In this document: positions 27,961-37,645 of the stretch, in pieces
Numbering within the stretch: position 1 is the first letter of the stretch
Layout: each line of letters opens with the position of its first letter
Assembly: GCA_964532385.1 (NCBI GenBank)
Contig: CAZHHW010000004.1
Location: 4,758-68,757 of the forward strand
Length of the DNA stretch: 64,000 bases
Source of the DNA: UBA6921 sp964532385
GTDB taxonomy: Bacteria; Pseudomonadota; Gammaproteobacteria; SG8-11
Direction of reading: 5' to 3'
Notes under the pieces: model-generated
What the model was told of the DNA's origin: nothing
The model's input: the letters and a program-made list of their open reading frames with translations, nothing else
Database searches by the model: none
Position numbers and translations under genes: made by a program

Positions 27961-28844
27961 GTCACAACCTGCATCAGCACGAGTTGTTCAGCGATGAAGC
28001 CCTGATCGATTTACTGGATCGTTTTCCGCGCGAGCACCTGTATGCGCTGACCATGGGTGAAGATCCCGCGCGCACCGACGGCAACCGTCTGGCATTGCAC
28101 GACGGCGTGAGCGGCGCGGAGTTGCTGCGAGCGGTCAAGAACGGACGCCTGTGGCTGAATATCACGCGCGTGGACCGCGCCGATGCGCGTTACCGCGCGT
28201 TGATCGATCAAATGTATGCGCAGCTCGCCGCCCAAGCTCCCGATTTCGCACCGATTGCAAGCCAAGGCACCTTGTTGATTTCGTCGCCGCATGTGCTGGT
28301 TTATTACCATGCCGACGGTCCGGCCTCGGCGCTCTGGCATATTCGCGGCCGCAAACGTGTGTGGGTTTATCCGGCGCTGGACGAACGTTACATGCAGCGC
28401 GAACTGCTCGAAGATATTTTCGCCGGGGTGCGGCATGAGTATCTGCCTTATGAGCATGCTTATGATCAGGCCGCGGTGGTTTACGATCTTGAACCCGGAC
28501 AGTGGGCCACCTGGCCGCAGAATGCTCCCCACCGCGTGACCAATCTCGACAGTGTGAATGTGTCGCTTTCGACCGAGCACTTCACGCGCCAGAGCCGCTG
28601 GCGTGCGCGCGTCTATACCGCCAACCGGTTCTTTCGCACCCGGCTGGGCGTGCGGAATTTGTCGGCCAGTGAAAATGGTCCGGCGGCGGTAATGAAAACA
28701 GTAGTTCACCGTTTGGCCAGCAAAGCGGGACTTGACCCCTTGCAGATCAAGCGCCATGTTCCTTCGCTGCGGATCGATCCCGATGCCCCAGGAGGCGTAG
28801 TCGCGCTCGATACTATGAGCCGGCCCGTACCGTCGATTGATTGA
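27961..28844 (+). CDS. Cupin-like (JmjC-type) protein, 5' end missing
   Basis: The frame is open from the gap; the first complete codon starts at 27963. The visible 293 residues include SSPHVLVYYHADGPASALWHIRG and KRVWVYP, then a later HRV near WPQNAPHRVTNLD. This pattern matches cupin-like JmjC-type proteins with a H-x-D...H metal site. Substrate unknown. Similar genes often neighbour GNAT/FemAB-like genes in polysaccharide loci, and here the next gene overlaps by 8 bases. Confidence 0.6.
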
Positions 28845-30348
28845 GGTACGCTGCTTCAGCTCACTGGAAGAGGCTGCGTTTCTGCGCGACCGGATCAACG
28901 CGCTGAACTGGGCAAGCATGCGTCCCGATCCATTTTCGACTTTCGAGTTTTTTGAAAATTTTTTGCAGCACGACGCGGACTATCTGCGCGGACGGGGCTT
29001 GCGCCTGTGGTTTCTGGCCGCCTTCGAGGCGGAGCACCTGATCGGTTACATGGCGCTCAAGCAAGTCACGCATCACGTCATGGGACTGCGCGCCGACAAA
29101 TTGGATTTTCTGGTGACGCATGATGCCGACCGTCCGCAATTGGTGGCCGCTTCACAACATGCTCTAGGCGTCAGCGAGGCGTTTTATACCTATTTGCTGG
29201 GGCGCAAGCACGAATGGAGCTTTCTCGAATTTCGCCAGCAGGAGGCGGCTTCGCCGCTGTTCCCGCCGCCCGCCGCCGTTAATCTGCGCGAGTACTGGGT
29301 CGACCAGTGGCCGGGCATGGACAACGGCACCATCGCCATTCAGTGGGATTCATTGGCGGCGTATTTCAAATCGTTCTCAAAAAAATTCCGCTCCAATGTG
29401 AGCCGTCAAATGCGCAGTCTGCTGGCTGCCGGCGAGGTGGAATATCTGGTGTCCTCCGATCCGGACACCACCCCGGCGTTGTTCGAGCTGTATCGCAGCA
29501 TCGAGCAACGCAGCTGGAAATCGCATGCGGGCACGGCCATCGGCCGGCATGCGCGCTGGAACGAATACTTCAAAGGTTTACTTGCCGCCGGCCAGCCCAC
29601 GCGCATGTCGATTCACGTGCTGTTGCTCGACGGTCTCCCGATCGCGGGCCTGATCACCGGCGCCTTCGAGAAAGGGCTCTATGCTTTACATATTGTTTCC
29701 GATAAATCGATGAGCCGGCTGGCGCCCGGTTCGGCGGTGTTATTGATGAGCATGCGAGCCGCCATTGAGGGTGCGTACACGTTCTTCAATCTGCTTTCAG
29801 GGTTTGGCTACTACAAGGCGCGCTGGCAGGCGCGCATGACTGAAACCCGCAATGTGCAAATCTACCGGAGAGGCACCCCGTTTTTCTGGCATCGCTTGCT
29901 GGGCGACTGGAAGCGCAAGATATTTCCGCGCGCGGCGGCGCACCACGGTGCGCTGCTTTACAACCCCGTGCGCCGCGAGTTGGATGAGCATGATCACACT
30001 GCGGAGTCCGCTTCCACCGCGGAACCCAAGCCGCTCTTGTCCGCCGCGGAACGCGAGCGCATCGCCGCGTTGATTGCCCAAGTTCGCCAAGGCCGGGGTG
30101 AATTTCTTTCCGCCGCGGAACTGGCGGCGGTGATGCCGTTCGAAACCCAGCGGACGGTACCCAAAGCGGGACCGCTGGCGCGGACGCCACCCGCATCCGC
30201 CCCTCAGGCTTGCTGGGCTCCAGGCTCCACGGGCACGGTGTTGGTCTCGCGCAATGAAAGGAGCACGATGCCGATCACATTGCAGACCTCGCCGGCCAGC
30301 ACCCCCAGCAGAGCACCCGCGGTGCCGAATTGGGACATGCCCCAGTAG
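28837..30348 (+). CDS. GNAT/FemAB-like acyltransferase of a polysaccharide locus
   Basis: 503 residues from TTG at 28837, inside the end of the previous gene. Residues ~170-350 look like a FemAB/GNAT N-acyltransferase fold (SFSKKFRSNVSRQMRSL, ELYRSIEQRSWKS, SIHVLLLDGLPIAGLITG). Such enzymes move acyl or aminoacyl groups and occur in exopolysaccharide clusters. The C-terminal 100 residues are low-complexity Ala/Pro/Glu. The last 145 bases run antisense into the flippase gene, an unusually long overlap that may mean a lost stop codon. Confidence 0.65.
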   Translation: MIEVRCFSSLEEAAFLRDRINALNWASMRPDPFSTFEFFENFLQHDADYLRGRGLRLWFLAAFEAEHLIGYMALKQVTHHVMGLRADKLDFLVTHDADRPQLVAASQHALGVSEAFYTYLLGRKHEWSFLEFRQQEAASPLFPPPAAVNLREYWVDQWPGMDNGTIAIQWDSLAAYFKSFSKKFRSNVSRQMRSLLAAGEVEYLVSSDPDTTPALFELYRSIEQRSWKSHAGTAIGRHARWNEYFKGLLAAGQPTRMSIHVLLLDGLPIAGLITGAFEKGLYALHIVSDKSMSRLAPGSAVLLMSMRAAIEGAYTFFNLLSGFGYYKARWQARMTETRNVQIYRRGTPFFWHRLLGDWKRKIFPRAAAHHGALLYNPVRRELDEHDHTAESASTAEPKPLLSAAERERIAALIAQVRQGRGEFLSAAELAAVMPFETQRTVPKAGPLARTPPASAPQACWAPGSTGTVLVSRNERSTMPITLQTSPASTPSRAPAVPNWDMPQ

Positions 30349-31493
30349 CTGACACTGAGCGATAAAACGGCGCTGAGCAGCACCAGTGAAGTCAAGAAGC
30401 GGAACCTGCCGCGTACCACCAGCAGGTAAATAAGTTGGTCGCGCACCACCATGACCAGAAATATCAGCGACCACAGGATCAATAATTCATCGCGCTGGGC
30501 AAATTGTTTTTTGAGCACCATGTCGAAAATCCAGTCGCGCAGCACCCAGAGCGTCGCGAAATAACACACCGCGATCCCGGCCATGCCCAATCCGAACAAC
30601 ATCAGACGGCGCCACAACAGCGATGCGCCATGCGTATGCAGCCAGCCCGAGGCCAGCGGCAGCATCAGCGTGCCGATGCCGGACGACAGCAGGTTAACCG
30701 GCATGACCAGCACGCGCGTGGCGGCAATCGCCGCGACGGCGGTGACGTCCAAGGTGCCGGCCACCAAATAGGTATAGCCCTGACTGAACGACCAGTGGAT
30801 CGCGGCGCCCGCCGTCGACCATGCCGCCAACGGCGCAATCTGCATCAGGATGTGCGGCGCGCCTTGAATATTCCACGGTTCATGACGATGCAATGATTTC
30901 GACAGGAAGATGCCGCTTGCCATGGCCGCGAGGCCCAGCACGAAAATCGCCGCAACCGCCGGTGCCGAAGTCAAGGTCGCGAAAAACACGCCGCCCACCA
31001 TCAGCACGACATAGAACGTATCGGTGCGCAGCACGTCCTGAGGACGGCGGTGGGCGAGTAATACCATGCGAAAATATTCGCGGTTGAGAATCGCAAGCGC
31101 GGCGGCGATGGTGGTCAAGGCAAGGGGTCCGGTCTGTGCATTAAGCACACCTGAGTACCACAGCGCCGCGACGATCATGGCCGTAATCCCGGCCAGCAGA
31201 AGCTGGAGGCGGCGTTGTTCGCGATACAGTCCTCCCACCAGGTCGCCGCGCTGCGGGCGATCCAGCAAGGTCATGCGGCTGACCAGGGCAGGATTGAAAA
31301 AAGCGTTTTGCAACGACACCAGCAGAATGATGGCGCTGGAGGCCAGAATAAAGTAACCGTATTGCAGATCGGTGGTATGGCGGATCAGGATCAGCCCAAT
31401 GCCGAAACTGGCCGCCGAAATCAGCGTCTGGCTGACCACCGCGCTGCTGAGCAGGCGTGCGAATGCAAAATGTTTGCGATGCCGTTCACTCAC
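30204..31493 (-). CDS. Polysaccharide flippase-like membrane protein (Wzx/MATE fold)
   Basis: About 429 residues from GTG at 31493, which overlaps the upstream stop as GTGA. Twelve or more hydrophobic segments are spread along the protein, e.g. SQTLISAASFGIGLILI and LLILWSLIFLVMVVRDQLIYLLVV. The pattern is that of oligosaccharide-lipid flippases. It would move lipid-linked repeat units across the inner membrane for the polymerase upstream. Last gene of the minus-strand operon. Confidence 0.8.
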   Translation of the reverse strand: MSERHRKHFAFARLLSSAVVSQTLISAASFGIGLILIRHTTDLQYGYFILASSAIILLVSLQNAFFNPALVSRMTLLDRPQRGDLVGGLYREQRRLQLLLAGITAMIVAALWYSGVLNAQTGPLALTTIAAALAILNREYFRMVLLAHRRPQDVLRTDTFYVVLMVGGVFFATLTSAPAVAAIFVLGLAAMASGIFLSKSLHRHEPWNIQGAPHILMQIAPLAAWSTAGAAIHWSFSQGYTYLVAGTLDVTAVAAIAATRVLVMPVNLLSSGIGTLMLPLASGWLHTHGASLLWRRLMLFGLGMAGIAVCYFATLWVLRDWIFDMVLKKQFAQRDELLILWSLIFLVMVVRDQLIYLLVVRGRFRFLTSLVLLSAVLSLSVSYWGMSQFGTAGALLGVLAGEVCNVIGIVLLSLRETNTVPVEPGAQQA

Positions 31494-32674
31494 GATTGTT
31501 CCCGCTTGGTACGAACCCACTCCTGCGCCGCGCGCGCGCGCACCATGAGCAGGACTTTCCAGGCCACAAAGAACGGCGCGCGGGCCAGATCCAGCAGACC
31601 GCGCCAACCCAGTCCGCTCAGTTGCCAGCCGCGCAGCACATACAGCAGCAAGCTGAGGCCGCAGGCGGCCGCCAGCCAGAACCAGATCGCCAGGGCGGGA
31701 TCCCACCACATCGCCAGGCTGGCCAGTACCAGCAGCAACGCGATGTTCATGGCGATGTAGGACAAAGGCAAGACCAGCAGATCAAGTGCCAGATCCAGAC
31801 ATACACGGCTGCCGCGGCCCACGGCCGCCTGGAATAACGGCAGGGTTTTCGAACGGATGAGCTGGAAGCGGCCTTCCTCCCAGCGCTGCCGCTGGCTGCG
31901 CGAGGCTTCTTCTCCGGTCACCATCATCGCGGCCACATAGGCTTCGTCGACATAATGCACGCGCTGATCGGCCAGGCCCAGATCGATTCCATATTCGAGA
32001 TCTTCGGTCAGCGAAAAGGCAAGATAGGGCACTTGTGTGAGCAGCAGGTGGGTGATGCACCAGCCGTTGCCGCGTATGCCGCAGGAAAGCCGCAAGCGTT
32101 CGCGCCCGCGCGATCGCACCTGATGAAACGACGCCATGGCGATGGCCATGAGGCGGGTGCGCCACGAGGCCTGCGCATTCAGCACGCCGTAATGCGCCTG
32201 CATGACCTTGGCGCCGTTTTCGATGCGCGCGGCGAAGGCTTCCAGCAGATTCGGCGACACGCGCGTGTCGGCATCCACCACCACCACGGCATAGGCCCAG
32301 CCCTTTTTTTGGCTGACCTGAAATGCAAAATCCAAGGCATAGCCTTTGCCGCGCAGAGTTTTATTATTGCGCTCCAGCACTTCGGCACCGGCGGCGCGCG
32401 CCAGCGCCGCGGTCGCATCGGTGCAGTTGTCGGCCACCACCAGAATGCGGAAGCCGTCGGCCGGCCAGTCGAGTTTGCGTAAACTCGCCACCACGCCTTC
32501 GATGACGGCGGCCTCGTTGTGCGCCGGCACGATCACATCGAAACGCAGGCGCCGCGACGAACGCAGCATCCACAGCGGTTTCTGCGACAGCAGGGTGAAT
32601 AAAAGCAAATACAAGCTGACGGCGATCGCCGGTAGCGCCAGTGCGAACAAGATCAGATGCACCACGCTGGTCAT
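31490..32674 (-). CDS. GT2-family membrane glycosyltransferase
   Basis: 394 residues. An N-terminal membrane segment precedes a GT-A domain: FDVIVPAHNEAAVIEG, VVVVDADTRVSPNLL (the D-x-D metal site), FSLTEDLEYGIDL and RSQRQRWEEGR (the Q-x-x-R-W acceptor motif). Three or more C-terminal membrane helices follow. This resembles cellulose-synthase-like or processive GT2 enzymes. It is translationally coupled on both sides through 4-base overlaps. Confidence 0.87.
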   Translation of the reverse strand: MTSVVHLILFALALPAIAVSLYLLLFTLLSQKPLWMLRSSRRLRFDVIVPAHNEAAVIEGVVASLRKLDWPADGFRILVVADNCTDATAALARAAGAEVLERNNKTLRGKGYALDFAFQVSQKKGWAYAVVVVDADTRVSPNLLEAFAARIENGAKVMQAHYGVLNAQASWRTRLMAIAMASFHQVRSRGRERLRLSCGIRGNGWCITHLLLTQVPYLAFSLTEDLEYGIDLGLADQRVHYVDEAYVAAMMVTGEEASRSQRQRWEEGRFQLIRSKTLPLFQAAVGRGSRVCLDLALDLLVLPLSYIAMNIALLLVLASLAMWWDPALAIWFWLAAACGLSLLLYVLRGWQLSGLGWRGLLDLARAPFFVAWKVLLMVRARAAQEWVRTKREQS

Positions 32675-33591
32675 GTCGCCTTACCTCCATATTCGCGATA
32701 GTGCCAACCCAGGAAGATCGACATTTTGCCAAGATTGGCGGACAACTTAAGCAGCCAATACACCGCGTGATGCCCGCCGCGCGGCCACGATATCAGGGCC
32801 AATCCCGCCGCGGCACCCGATTGCGCGAGGGCTTGCATGAAAAAGCGCGCGCGTCCCGCCGTGGATAACGGCCCGTAGCGTTCCGTCAAACAATGACGTG
32901 CAAAGTCCTGACCCCCACGTAATGCCCGCAGCAGCAGCCAGCGCAGCGACAGCCGAGAATTTTCGACCGGTTCGTGCACAATGGCTTCGTCGCACCACAC
33001 GATGCGCGCGCCTTGCAGCACCAGGCGGCTGAGCAGATCGCCGTCTTCGCCGCCGGTCAGGCCGTACGCCGGATCGAACGGCGTGGGAGTCATACGCAAC
33101 AGCGAAGCGGCCAACAGCACATTGCCGAAACGCAGCTTGTTGGGCGGAATCACGGCACCGGTTTTCATGCGCGACCAATCGTAAAAACGGCCGTTGCGAA
33201 TCCACGCGGGCGCATGGTCGGGGAGCACCGGATCGACCGGCCCCAGCGCGCCATCGGCGCCGTAATGGGTCACCGTATCGGCGAGCAGTTTCAACCACGA
33301 AGCCGGCGCGCGTTCGTCGTCATCGATGAACGCAATCCAATCGCCGCTGGCCAGCGCCACGGTGCGATTCCGCGTTAGCGAAATATTTTTCACCGGTTGA
33401 ATGTCGTAATGAATCGGAAACGGCGTGCCCAGCTCGCGTCTTTTCTCCACCACGGCGCGGGCGCTGCCGCTGGCGTCGTTATCGACCACCACGACTTCAA
33501 AAGGCAGCAGTTGTTGTTTAACCAGATCGTCGAGCAACGCGCTCAAGCGTTCGGCGCGGCGGTAGGTGGCAATGCACAGGCTGATGTTCAT
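32671..33591 (-). CDS. GT2-family glycosyltransferase
   Basis: 306 residues from ATG at 33591 (overlapping the HAD gene as ATGA). The GT-A fold is plain: NISLCIATYRRAERLSALLD, VVVVDNDASGSA, GDWIAFIDDDERAPASWL (DDD metal site) and GGEDGDLLSRL. It likely adds one sugar to the repeat unit. No membrane segment at the N-terminus; a hydrophobic stretch near the C-terminus may touch the membrane. Overlaps the next gene by ATGA. Confidence 0.87.
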   Translation of the reverse strand: MNISLCIATYRRAERLSALLDDLVKQQLLPFEVVVVDNDASGSARAVVEKRRELGTPFPIHYDIQPVKNISLTRNRTVALASGDWIAFIDDDERAPASWLKLLADTVTHYGADGALGPVDPVLPDHAPAWIRNGRFYDWSRMKTGAVIPPNKLRFGNVLLAASLLRMTPTPFDPAYGLTGGEDGDLLSRLVLQGARIVWCDEAIVHEPVENSRLSLRWLLLRALRGGQDFARHCLTERYGPLSTAGRARFFMQALAQSGAAAGLALISWPRGGHHAVYWLLKLSANLGKMSIFLGWHYREYGGKAT

Positions 33592-35027
33592 AACGGCGGC
33601 TTGCTGGACGCCCGGTCCAGCCGCTGGGCGGAGTTCCAGGCCGTGGCCAATTCCTGGCGCGCCCGGTATAAATTCCATGCCAGCAATGCCAGGGCGGTGC
33701 CGCTGAGCAGTGAAGCGAAACCTTGCGTAAAGCCAAGTAACGCAGCGAGCACCACGAAGAACAGCAGGCGCGTCAAATGAAAGGGCGCCTCCGGCCATTC
33801 TTTACCGCCCAGCCGGTACAGGTAATACGGCACCCATTTGGCCAGCACGTGCGCGCCCAGCGCCGCAGCGCCGATCAGACCGATTGGGACCAATGCGATA
33901 AACGCGGCGCTGCGCGCGAACTGCAAGCCCGCGAACATCCAGATACGCGTGCCTTTGTCAAAACGGTTGTAAAGCGTAAACCAGCCGTGCGTGCCCAGTA
34001 ATACCGCGCCCCACACGGCGAAATCGGCGGGTACCGGCGCCGCCGGCCAGCGCAATAAAAAAATCGCGGCCGCGCCGCACAGCACCGCCCACAGCCAGGG
34101 TTGAAACCGCGGGGTGGCGACCGGCGAATCTCGAAATGCCGCGCTGAGTTTGGGCTTGGCCTCGAAGCGCGCCGCGATCAAATCGTTATCGACGTAGCCG
34201 CGTTCGTAAATCGCCCAAAAGGACACCAACAAGAACAGCAAACCCGCGACATGCAGCGCCGGCATCGCGGCCAGGGCGATCGAGCTCAATACCCAGACCG
34301 CGAAATCCTCCTGCAAAATGCCGCGTACGATATAACGCGCGCCGGGCCGCTTGACATGTGTCAAGTACTGGCCCGGCATATATACGCTGCTCAAGGCGTG
34401 CTGATGGCGCGCTTCCGGCCACACGGCACGCAAAGGCCGTGCGCATGCGTCGAGCAGGGTAAGATCCTGCGCCGAATCGGTCAGCACCAGCGCGCGGCGC
34501 ACCGTATCATTCCCCAGCGCGCACACCACCAGTTGCAGTTTTCCATCGCGGCGGTCGGCGAAGGTGGTCCAGCGCGCGGCGACGATGCGCGCTTGCGGCA
34601 GGCCCAGCGCCGCCACCAGCGGCGTGACGATGGTCTGAAAGCCCACCGTGGCGATGATCGGCGTAGTGCCGGGTGTTTGCAGGGCGGCCATAAGACGCAG
34701 ATTGGTGAAGTTTTTGGCCAGCTCGGCGACTTCGTGCTTCCAGCGATATTTGGTCCACGGCAGGCAGATGGAGATGAGCCGCACGCGCCATACATCGCGG
34801 GTGGTTTCGCCGCCGGTCCAGCGCCAGGGCTTGATGACATCCAGCATTCTCATCAACAACAGCGCGAACAGCCGGGGACGCGCCGAGTCGATGAAATCTT
34901 CGGTGGAGTTGCGCAGATACAAGGTCTCGTCCAGGTCCAGCAACACCGGACCGCGGTGAGTCAGGATCGCACCAATGGCTGTTTCCGGGGAAACATCGTG
35001 CGGGGTGACGGCTTCAGCGCATTTCAT
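33588..35027 (-). CDS. HAD-family phosphatase fused to a UbiA-like membrane domain
   Basis: 479 residues. Residues ~25-220 are a HAD hydrolase: nucleophile motif VLLDLDETLY and a later ALVLTDSAQDLTLLD. Residues ~235-460 have seven or so membrane helices with YERGYVDNDLIAARFEAKP, which resembles a UbiA-prenyltransferase loop. Comparable HAD-UbiA fusions handle polyprenyl or decaprenyl-phosphate sugars. Here a role in the lipid carrier or a lipid-linked sugar is likely. ATGA overlaps on both sides. Confidence 0.65.
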   Translation of the reverse strand: MKCAEAVTPHDVSPETAIGAILTHRGPVLLDLDETLYLRNSTEDFIDSARPRLFALLLMRMLDVIKPWRWTGGETTRDVWRVRLISICLPWTKYRWKHEVAELAKNFTNLRLMAALQTPGTTPIIATVGFQTIVTPLVAALGLPQARIVAARWTTFADRRDGKLQLVVCALGNDTVRRALVLTDSAQDLTLLDACARPLRAVWPEARHQHALSSVYMPGQYLTHVKRPGARYIVRGILQEDFAVWVLSSIALAAMPALHVAGLLFLLVSFWAIYERGYVDNDLIAARFEAKPKLSAAFRDSPVATPRFQPWLWAVLCGAAAIFLLRWPAAPVPADFAVWGAVLLGTHGWFTLYNRFDKGTRIWMFAGLQFARSAAFIALVPIGLIGAAALGAHVLAKWVPYYLYRLGGKEWPEAPFHLTRLLFFVVLAALLGFTQGFASLLSGTALALLAWNLYRARQELATAWNSAQRLDRASSKPPL

Positions 35028-36148
35028 GGCGTACCTACGGAAACTAGAGGAGATGCCGGCGCGTGCGCCGCGGTTTTTTGGTGCAGCCGCTGGCGCAGTT
35101 TGGCGCAGGGCAGTTCAATCCAGCGGCGCATCGGTTCCGCCACAGCTAATGTCAAGACCGCGCCCGCCAGCGTCATTGCGACCCAGTTCAGCTCCGGCCA
35201 GTGTTTGGCGAGCCCGGTCAGAATGACATGATGGGAAAGATAAATGGTGTAGGAAATGGTTCCGATGTACATCACCGGTTTGGCATTCAGCCAGCGAAAT
35301 GGCTGCTGTTGCGCGCGCGCCACCGCCAGATAAATCAAAGGCGCGATTGCCAGGCTTTGCAGCGTGTAACGCGCCGTGAGACGGAAAATATCGTCGCGAT
35401 AAAGCAGGGTTCCCGCCAACACCGCGATGCACAGCAGGGCGAGCGCCCAGTCGTTACGCAGGTTCGGCGCGGGCACCGGGTCCAGCCACGGATTACGCAG
35501 CAGGGCCATGAGACAACCGATCAAAATCGCGTCGATGCGCGTGTCGGTCGCCATCAGCAGATAGGATTCGGAAGCGCCATGAAACACCAGCCAGTAACGC
35601 CAGGCTAAAACCGCCACGCACAGCAGCGAGAGCAGCGTGGCAGATACGCCGGCACGGCCGATGCGCAGCAATAACGCGGCGATGGGTGGATAAAACACGT
35701 AATAGTGTTCTTCGATCGAGAGCGACCAGATCACGCCCAGACCCGCGGGCAGGCCGTCGAAATCATGCGCGATCACGAAATAATTACCGAAGTAAAACAG
35801 CGCGGACAACAACCCGCCGGTAGTGAAGTTGCCATCGATGACGGCGAGGGCGGCCAGCATACCGGTCGCCGCGACCACAATAAACAACGGCGGCATCAGC
35901 CGTAGCAGGCGGCGCAAATAAAAACCGCGGTAACTAATTGCACCGCTGCGCGCGTGTTCGATGCGCATCAAGGTGGTGATGAGATACCCGCTGAGTACGA
36001 AAAAAATAGTCACGCCCAGCCCGCCGGGGATGATTTTTTCCAGACCGCTGTGGGCGAAAAACACCAGCATCACCGCAATCGCACGGATACCGTCGAGGGA
36101 CGGAATGGCGCCGGAAGGATAGGCGGGACGGGTTTGGGCGCCGGTCAT
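35024..36148 (-). CDS. Acyltransferase 3 family (OafA-like) O-acyltransferase
   Basis: 374 residues from ATG at 36148. The conserved start SGAIPSLDGIRAIAVMLVFFAHSG holds the catalytic histidine region. GGLGVTIFFVLSGYLITT, RRLLRLMPPLF and VIWSLSIEEHYYVFYPP follow, with about ten membrane helices. Such enzymes acetylate or acylate polysaccharide sugars on the periplasmic side. It begins 4 bases after the ligase-like gene ends. Confidence 0.88.
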   Translation of the reverse strand: MTGAQTRPAYPSGAIPSLDGIRAIAVMLVFFAHSGLEKIIPGGLGVTIFFVLSGYLITTLMRIEHARSGAISYRGFYLRRLLRLMPPLFIVVAATGMLAALAVIDGNFTTGGLLSALFYFGNYFVIAHDFDGLPAGLGVIWSLSIEEHYYVFYPPIAALLLRIGRAGVSATLLSLLCVAVLAWRYWLVFHGASESYLLMATDTRIDAILIGCLMALLRNPWLDPVPAPNLRNDWALALLCIAVLAGTLLYRDDIFRLTARYTLQSLAIAPLIYLAVARAQQQPFRWLNAKPVMYIGTISYTIYLSHHVILTGLAKHWPELNWVAMTLAGAVLTLAVAEPMRRWIELPCAKLRQRLHQKTAAHAPASPLVSVGTP

Positions 36149-36152
36149 GACA

Positions 36153-37586
36153 TCATGCTCCTTCGCGCGTGATGGTTTTTTGCGCCAGCGACAAATCCAA
36201 GCCGTGGACCGGCTCGCGCGCGGGATAGCGGGGTTCGCCAAAAATCATGCGCAGGCGGTATTCCAGCAGCGCGCGCGCCAGCGCCATGGTCGCCAGGGTC
36301 ATGATGACAAAGTCAACACTGAGTACGCTGAACCAGTGCGATTCGGACAGATTCGTGATCGCCTGCTGAAAGAACAGCGCCAGATACAATGCGCCCTGAT
36401 TGCGATCGACGCTCATCAAAAGCAATGACTGCCGCACATAGGTGGCGATGTAAGCGATCAGGCAGAGCAAACCGGCCCAGCCCAGATCATTGACGATCTC
36501 CAGATAGCCATTGTGCGCGGAACCGGGATAAAACTCGTTCATGCGTTCGACGAAGACATAGGCATCGGTCCCGACCACCGGACCGGATGTCCAATAGGCT
36601 CCATAACCGGTGCCCAGCAGCGGGTGTTGACTGATATGTTCGGAGACGATGGCCCAGATGTCGGTGCGTCCCGTCAGCGTCACGTCCTTGCCGGTCAGCG
36701 ACGAAATGGGCGCCATCAAGGCGCCCCAGCCGGGAATCAGATTCAGAATCGCCAGTGCGTACACCAGCAGCATCGCCACCAGCGTTGCGACCAGGTAGGG
36801 GATATAAGGCCGCCAGCTTTCAGGCGTGCGCACCAAGATCAACAGCAAGCCCATCACGAATAAGGTAGCCGCCAGCGAGGTGGAGCTGCGCGACAGGATC
36901 AGGCAGGCCGCGGCGATCAGCATGCCGGCCAAGGCCGGCAGAAATTTGCTTTCACGCGCAAGCCAGGCATGAAACCAGAGAATCAGCGTGATCGAAGACA
37001 AACCGCCCAAACCATTCTTGTGATTGGCCAGTCCGCGCCACGCGCCCAGCAGCTCGGCGGAAGTTTCCTGATGAATCGCAAGCTTCGGAAAAAGCACACC
37101 GAAAACAATCGAGCCCAGCAGCATCAGGGTGAGCATCGGCCGCACCACCTCCTGATAGCGCCGCGCGCGCCAGCCCATCAACACGAACGCGATGCCCACC
37201 AGCAAGATGGTGTTCATCCGCACCAGGCGGCGCACGGTCAGCGAAGGATCGATGGACCAGGCCACGCTGGCCACCGCCAACATCGCCAGTAACAATAAAA
37301 ATGGATTGAGCATGCGCACTTGCAACCAGGCCAGGCTGCCGCGCCAGAAGATGATGAGCGCACTGAACAACAACAATCCCAGCCATAACGCGCGGCTGAT
37401 GGTTCCGCCCGAGCTGGGCGCATCGGTCGTGGCGCTGAGACTTTGATAATCAAAACCATCGGGCACGATCATCAGGACGATCAGCACCCATACGATCCCG
37501 GTGAGAAAGAAGGAGTACTGGTCGTCGGGCAACCACGAGGTGGTGGTGGAGCGCATGGTGTTCGGTGTCTGTAAATGCATAGCCAT
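36153..37586 (-). CDS. O-antigen ligase/Wzy-like polymerase
   Basis: 477 residues with about twelve hydrophobic segments and one large periplasmic loop (residues ~310-380) containing HPLLGTGYGAYWTSG and YPGSAHNGYLEIVNDLGW. The G-H-N-x-Y-L pattern in that loop is typical of the WaaL/Wzy O-antigen ligase family. In this operon a polymerase role for exopolysaccharide is more likely than LPS ligation. The short N-terminus has two start candidates; ATG at 37586 is the first. Confidence 0.82.
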   Translation of the reverse strand: MAMHLQTPNTMRSTTTSWLPDDQYSFFLTGIVWVLIVLMIVPDGFDYQSLSATTDAPSSGGTISRALWLGLLLFSALIIFWRGSLAWLQVRMLNPFLLLLAMLAVASVAWSIDPSLTVRRLVRMNTILLVGIAFVLMGWRARRYQEVVRPMLTLMLLGSIVFGVLFPKLAIHQETSAELLGAWRGLANHKNGLGGLSSITLILWFHAWLARESKFLPALAGMLIAAACLILSRSSTSLAATLFVMGLLLILVRTPESWRPYIPYLVATLVAMLLVYALAILNLIPGWGALMAPISSLTGKDVTLTGRTDIWAIVSEHISQHPLLGTGYGAYWTSGPVVGTDAYVFVERMNEFYPGSAHNGYLEIVNDLGWAGLLCLIAYIATYVRQSLLLMSVDRNQGALYLALFFQQAITNLSESHWFSVLSVDFVIMTLATMALARALLEYRLRMIFGEPRYPAREPVHGLDLSLAQKTITREGA

Positions 37587-37645
37587 GGCTTCTAAAAACA
37601 GGTTGTAGCGGTGTCGTTATCGCCGGTTGACCGGCCTATAGGAAT

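Noticed and set aside
34101..35231. Plus-strand frame opposite the HAD gene
   Set aside because: The minus strand carries a clear HAD motif and coupled operon overlaps; the plus frame has no motif.
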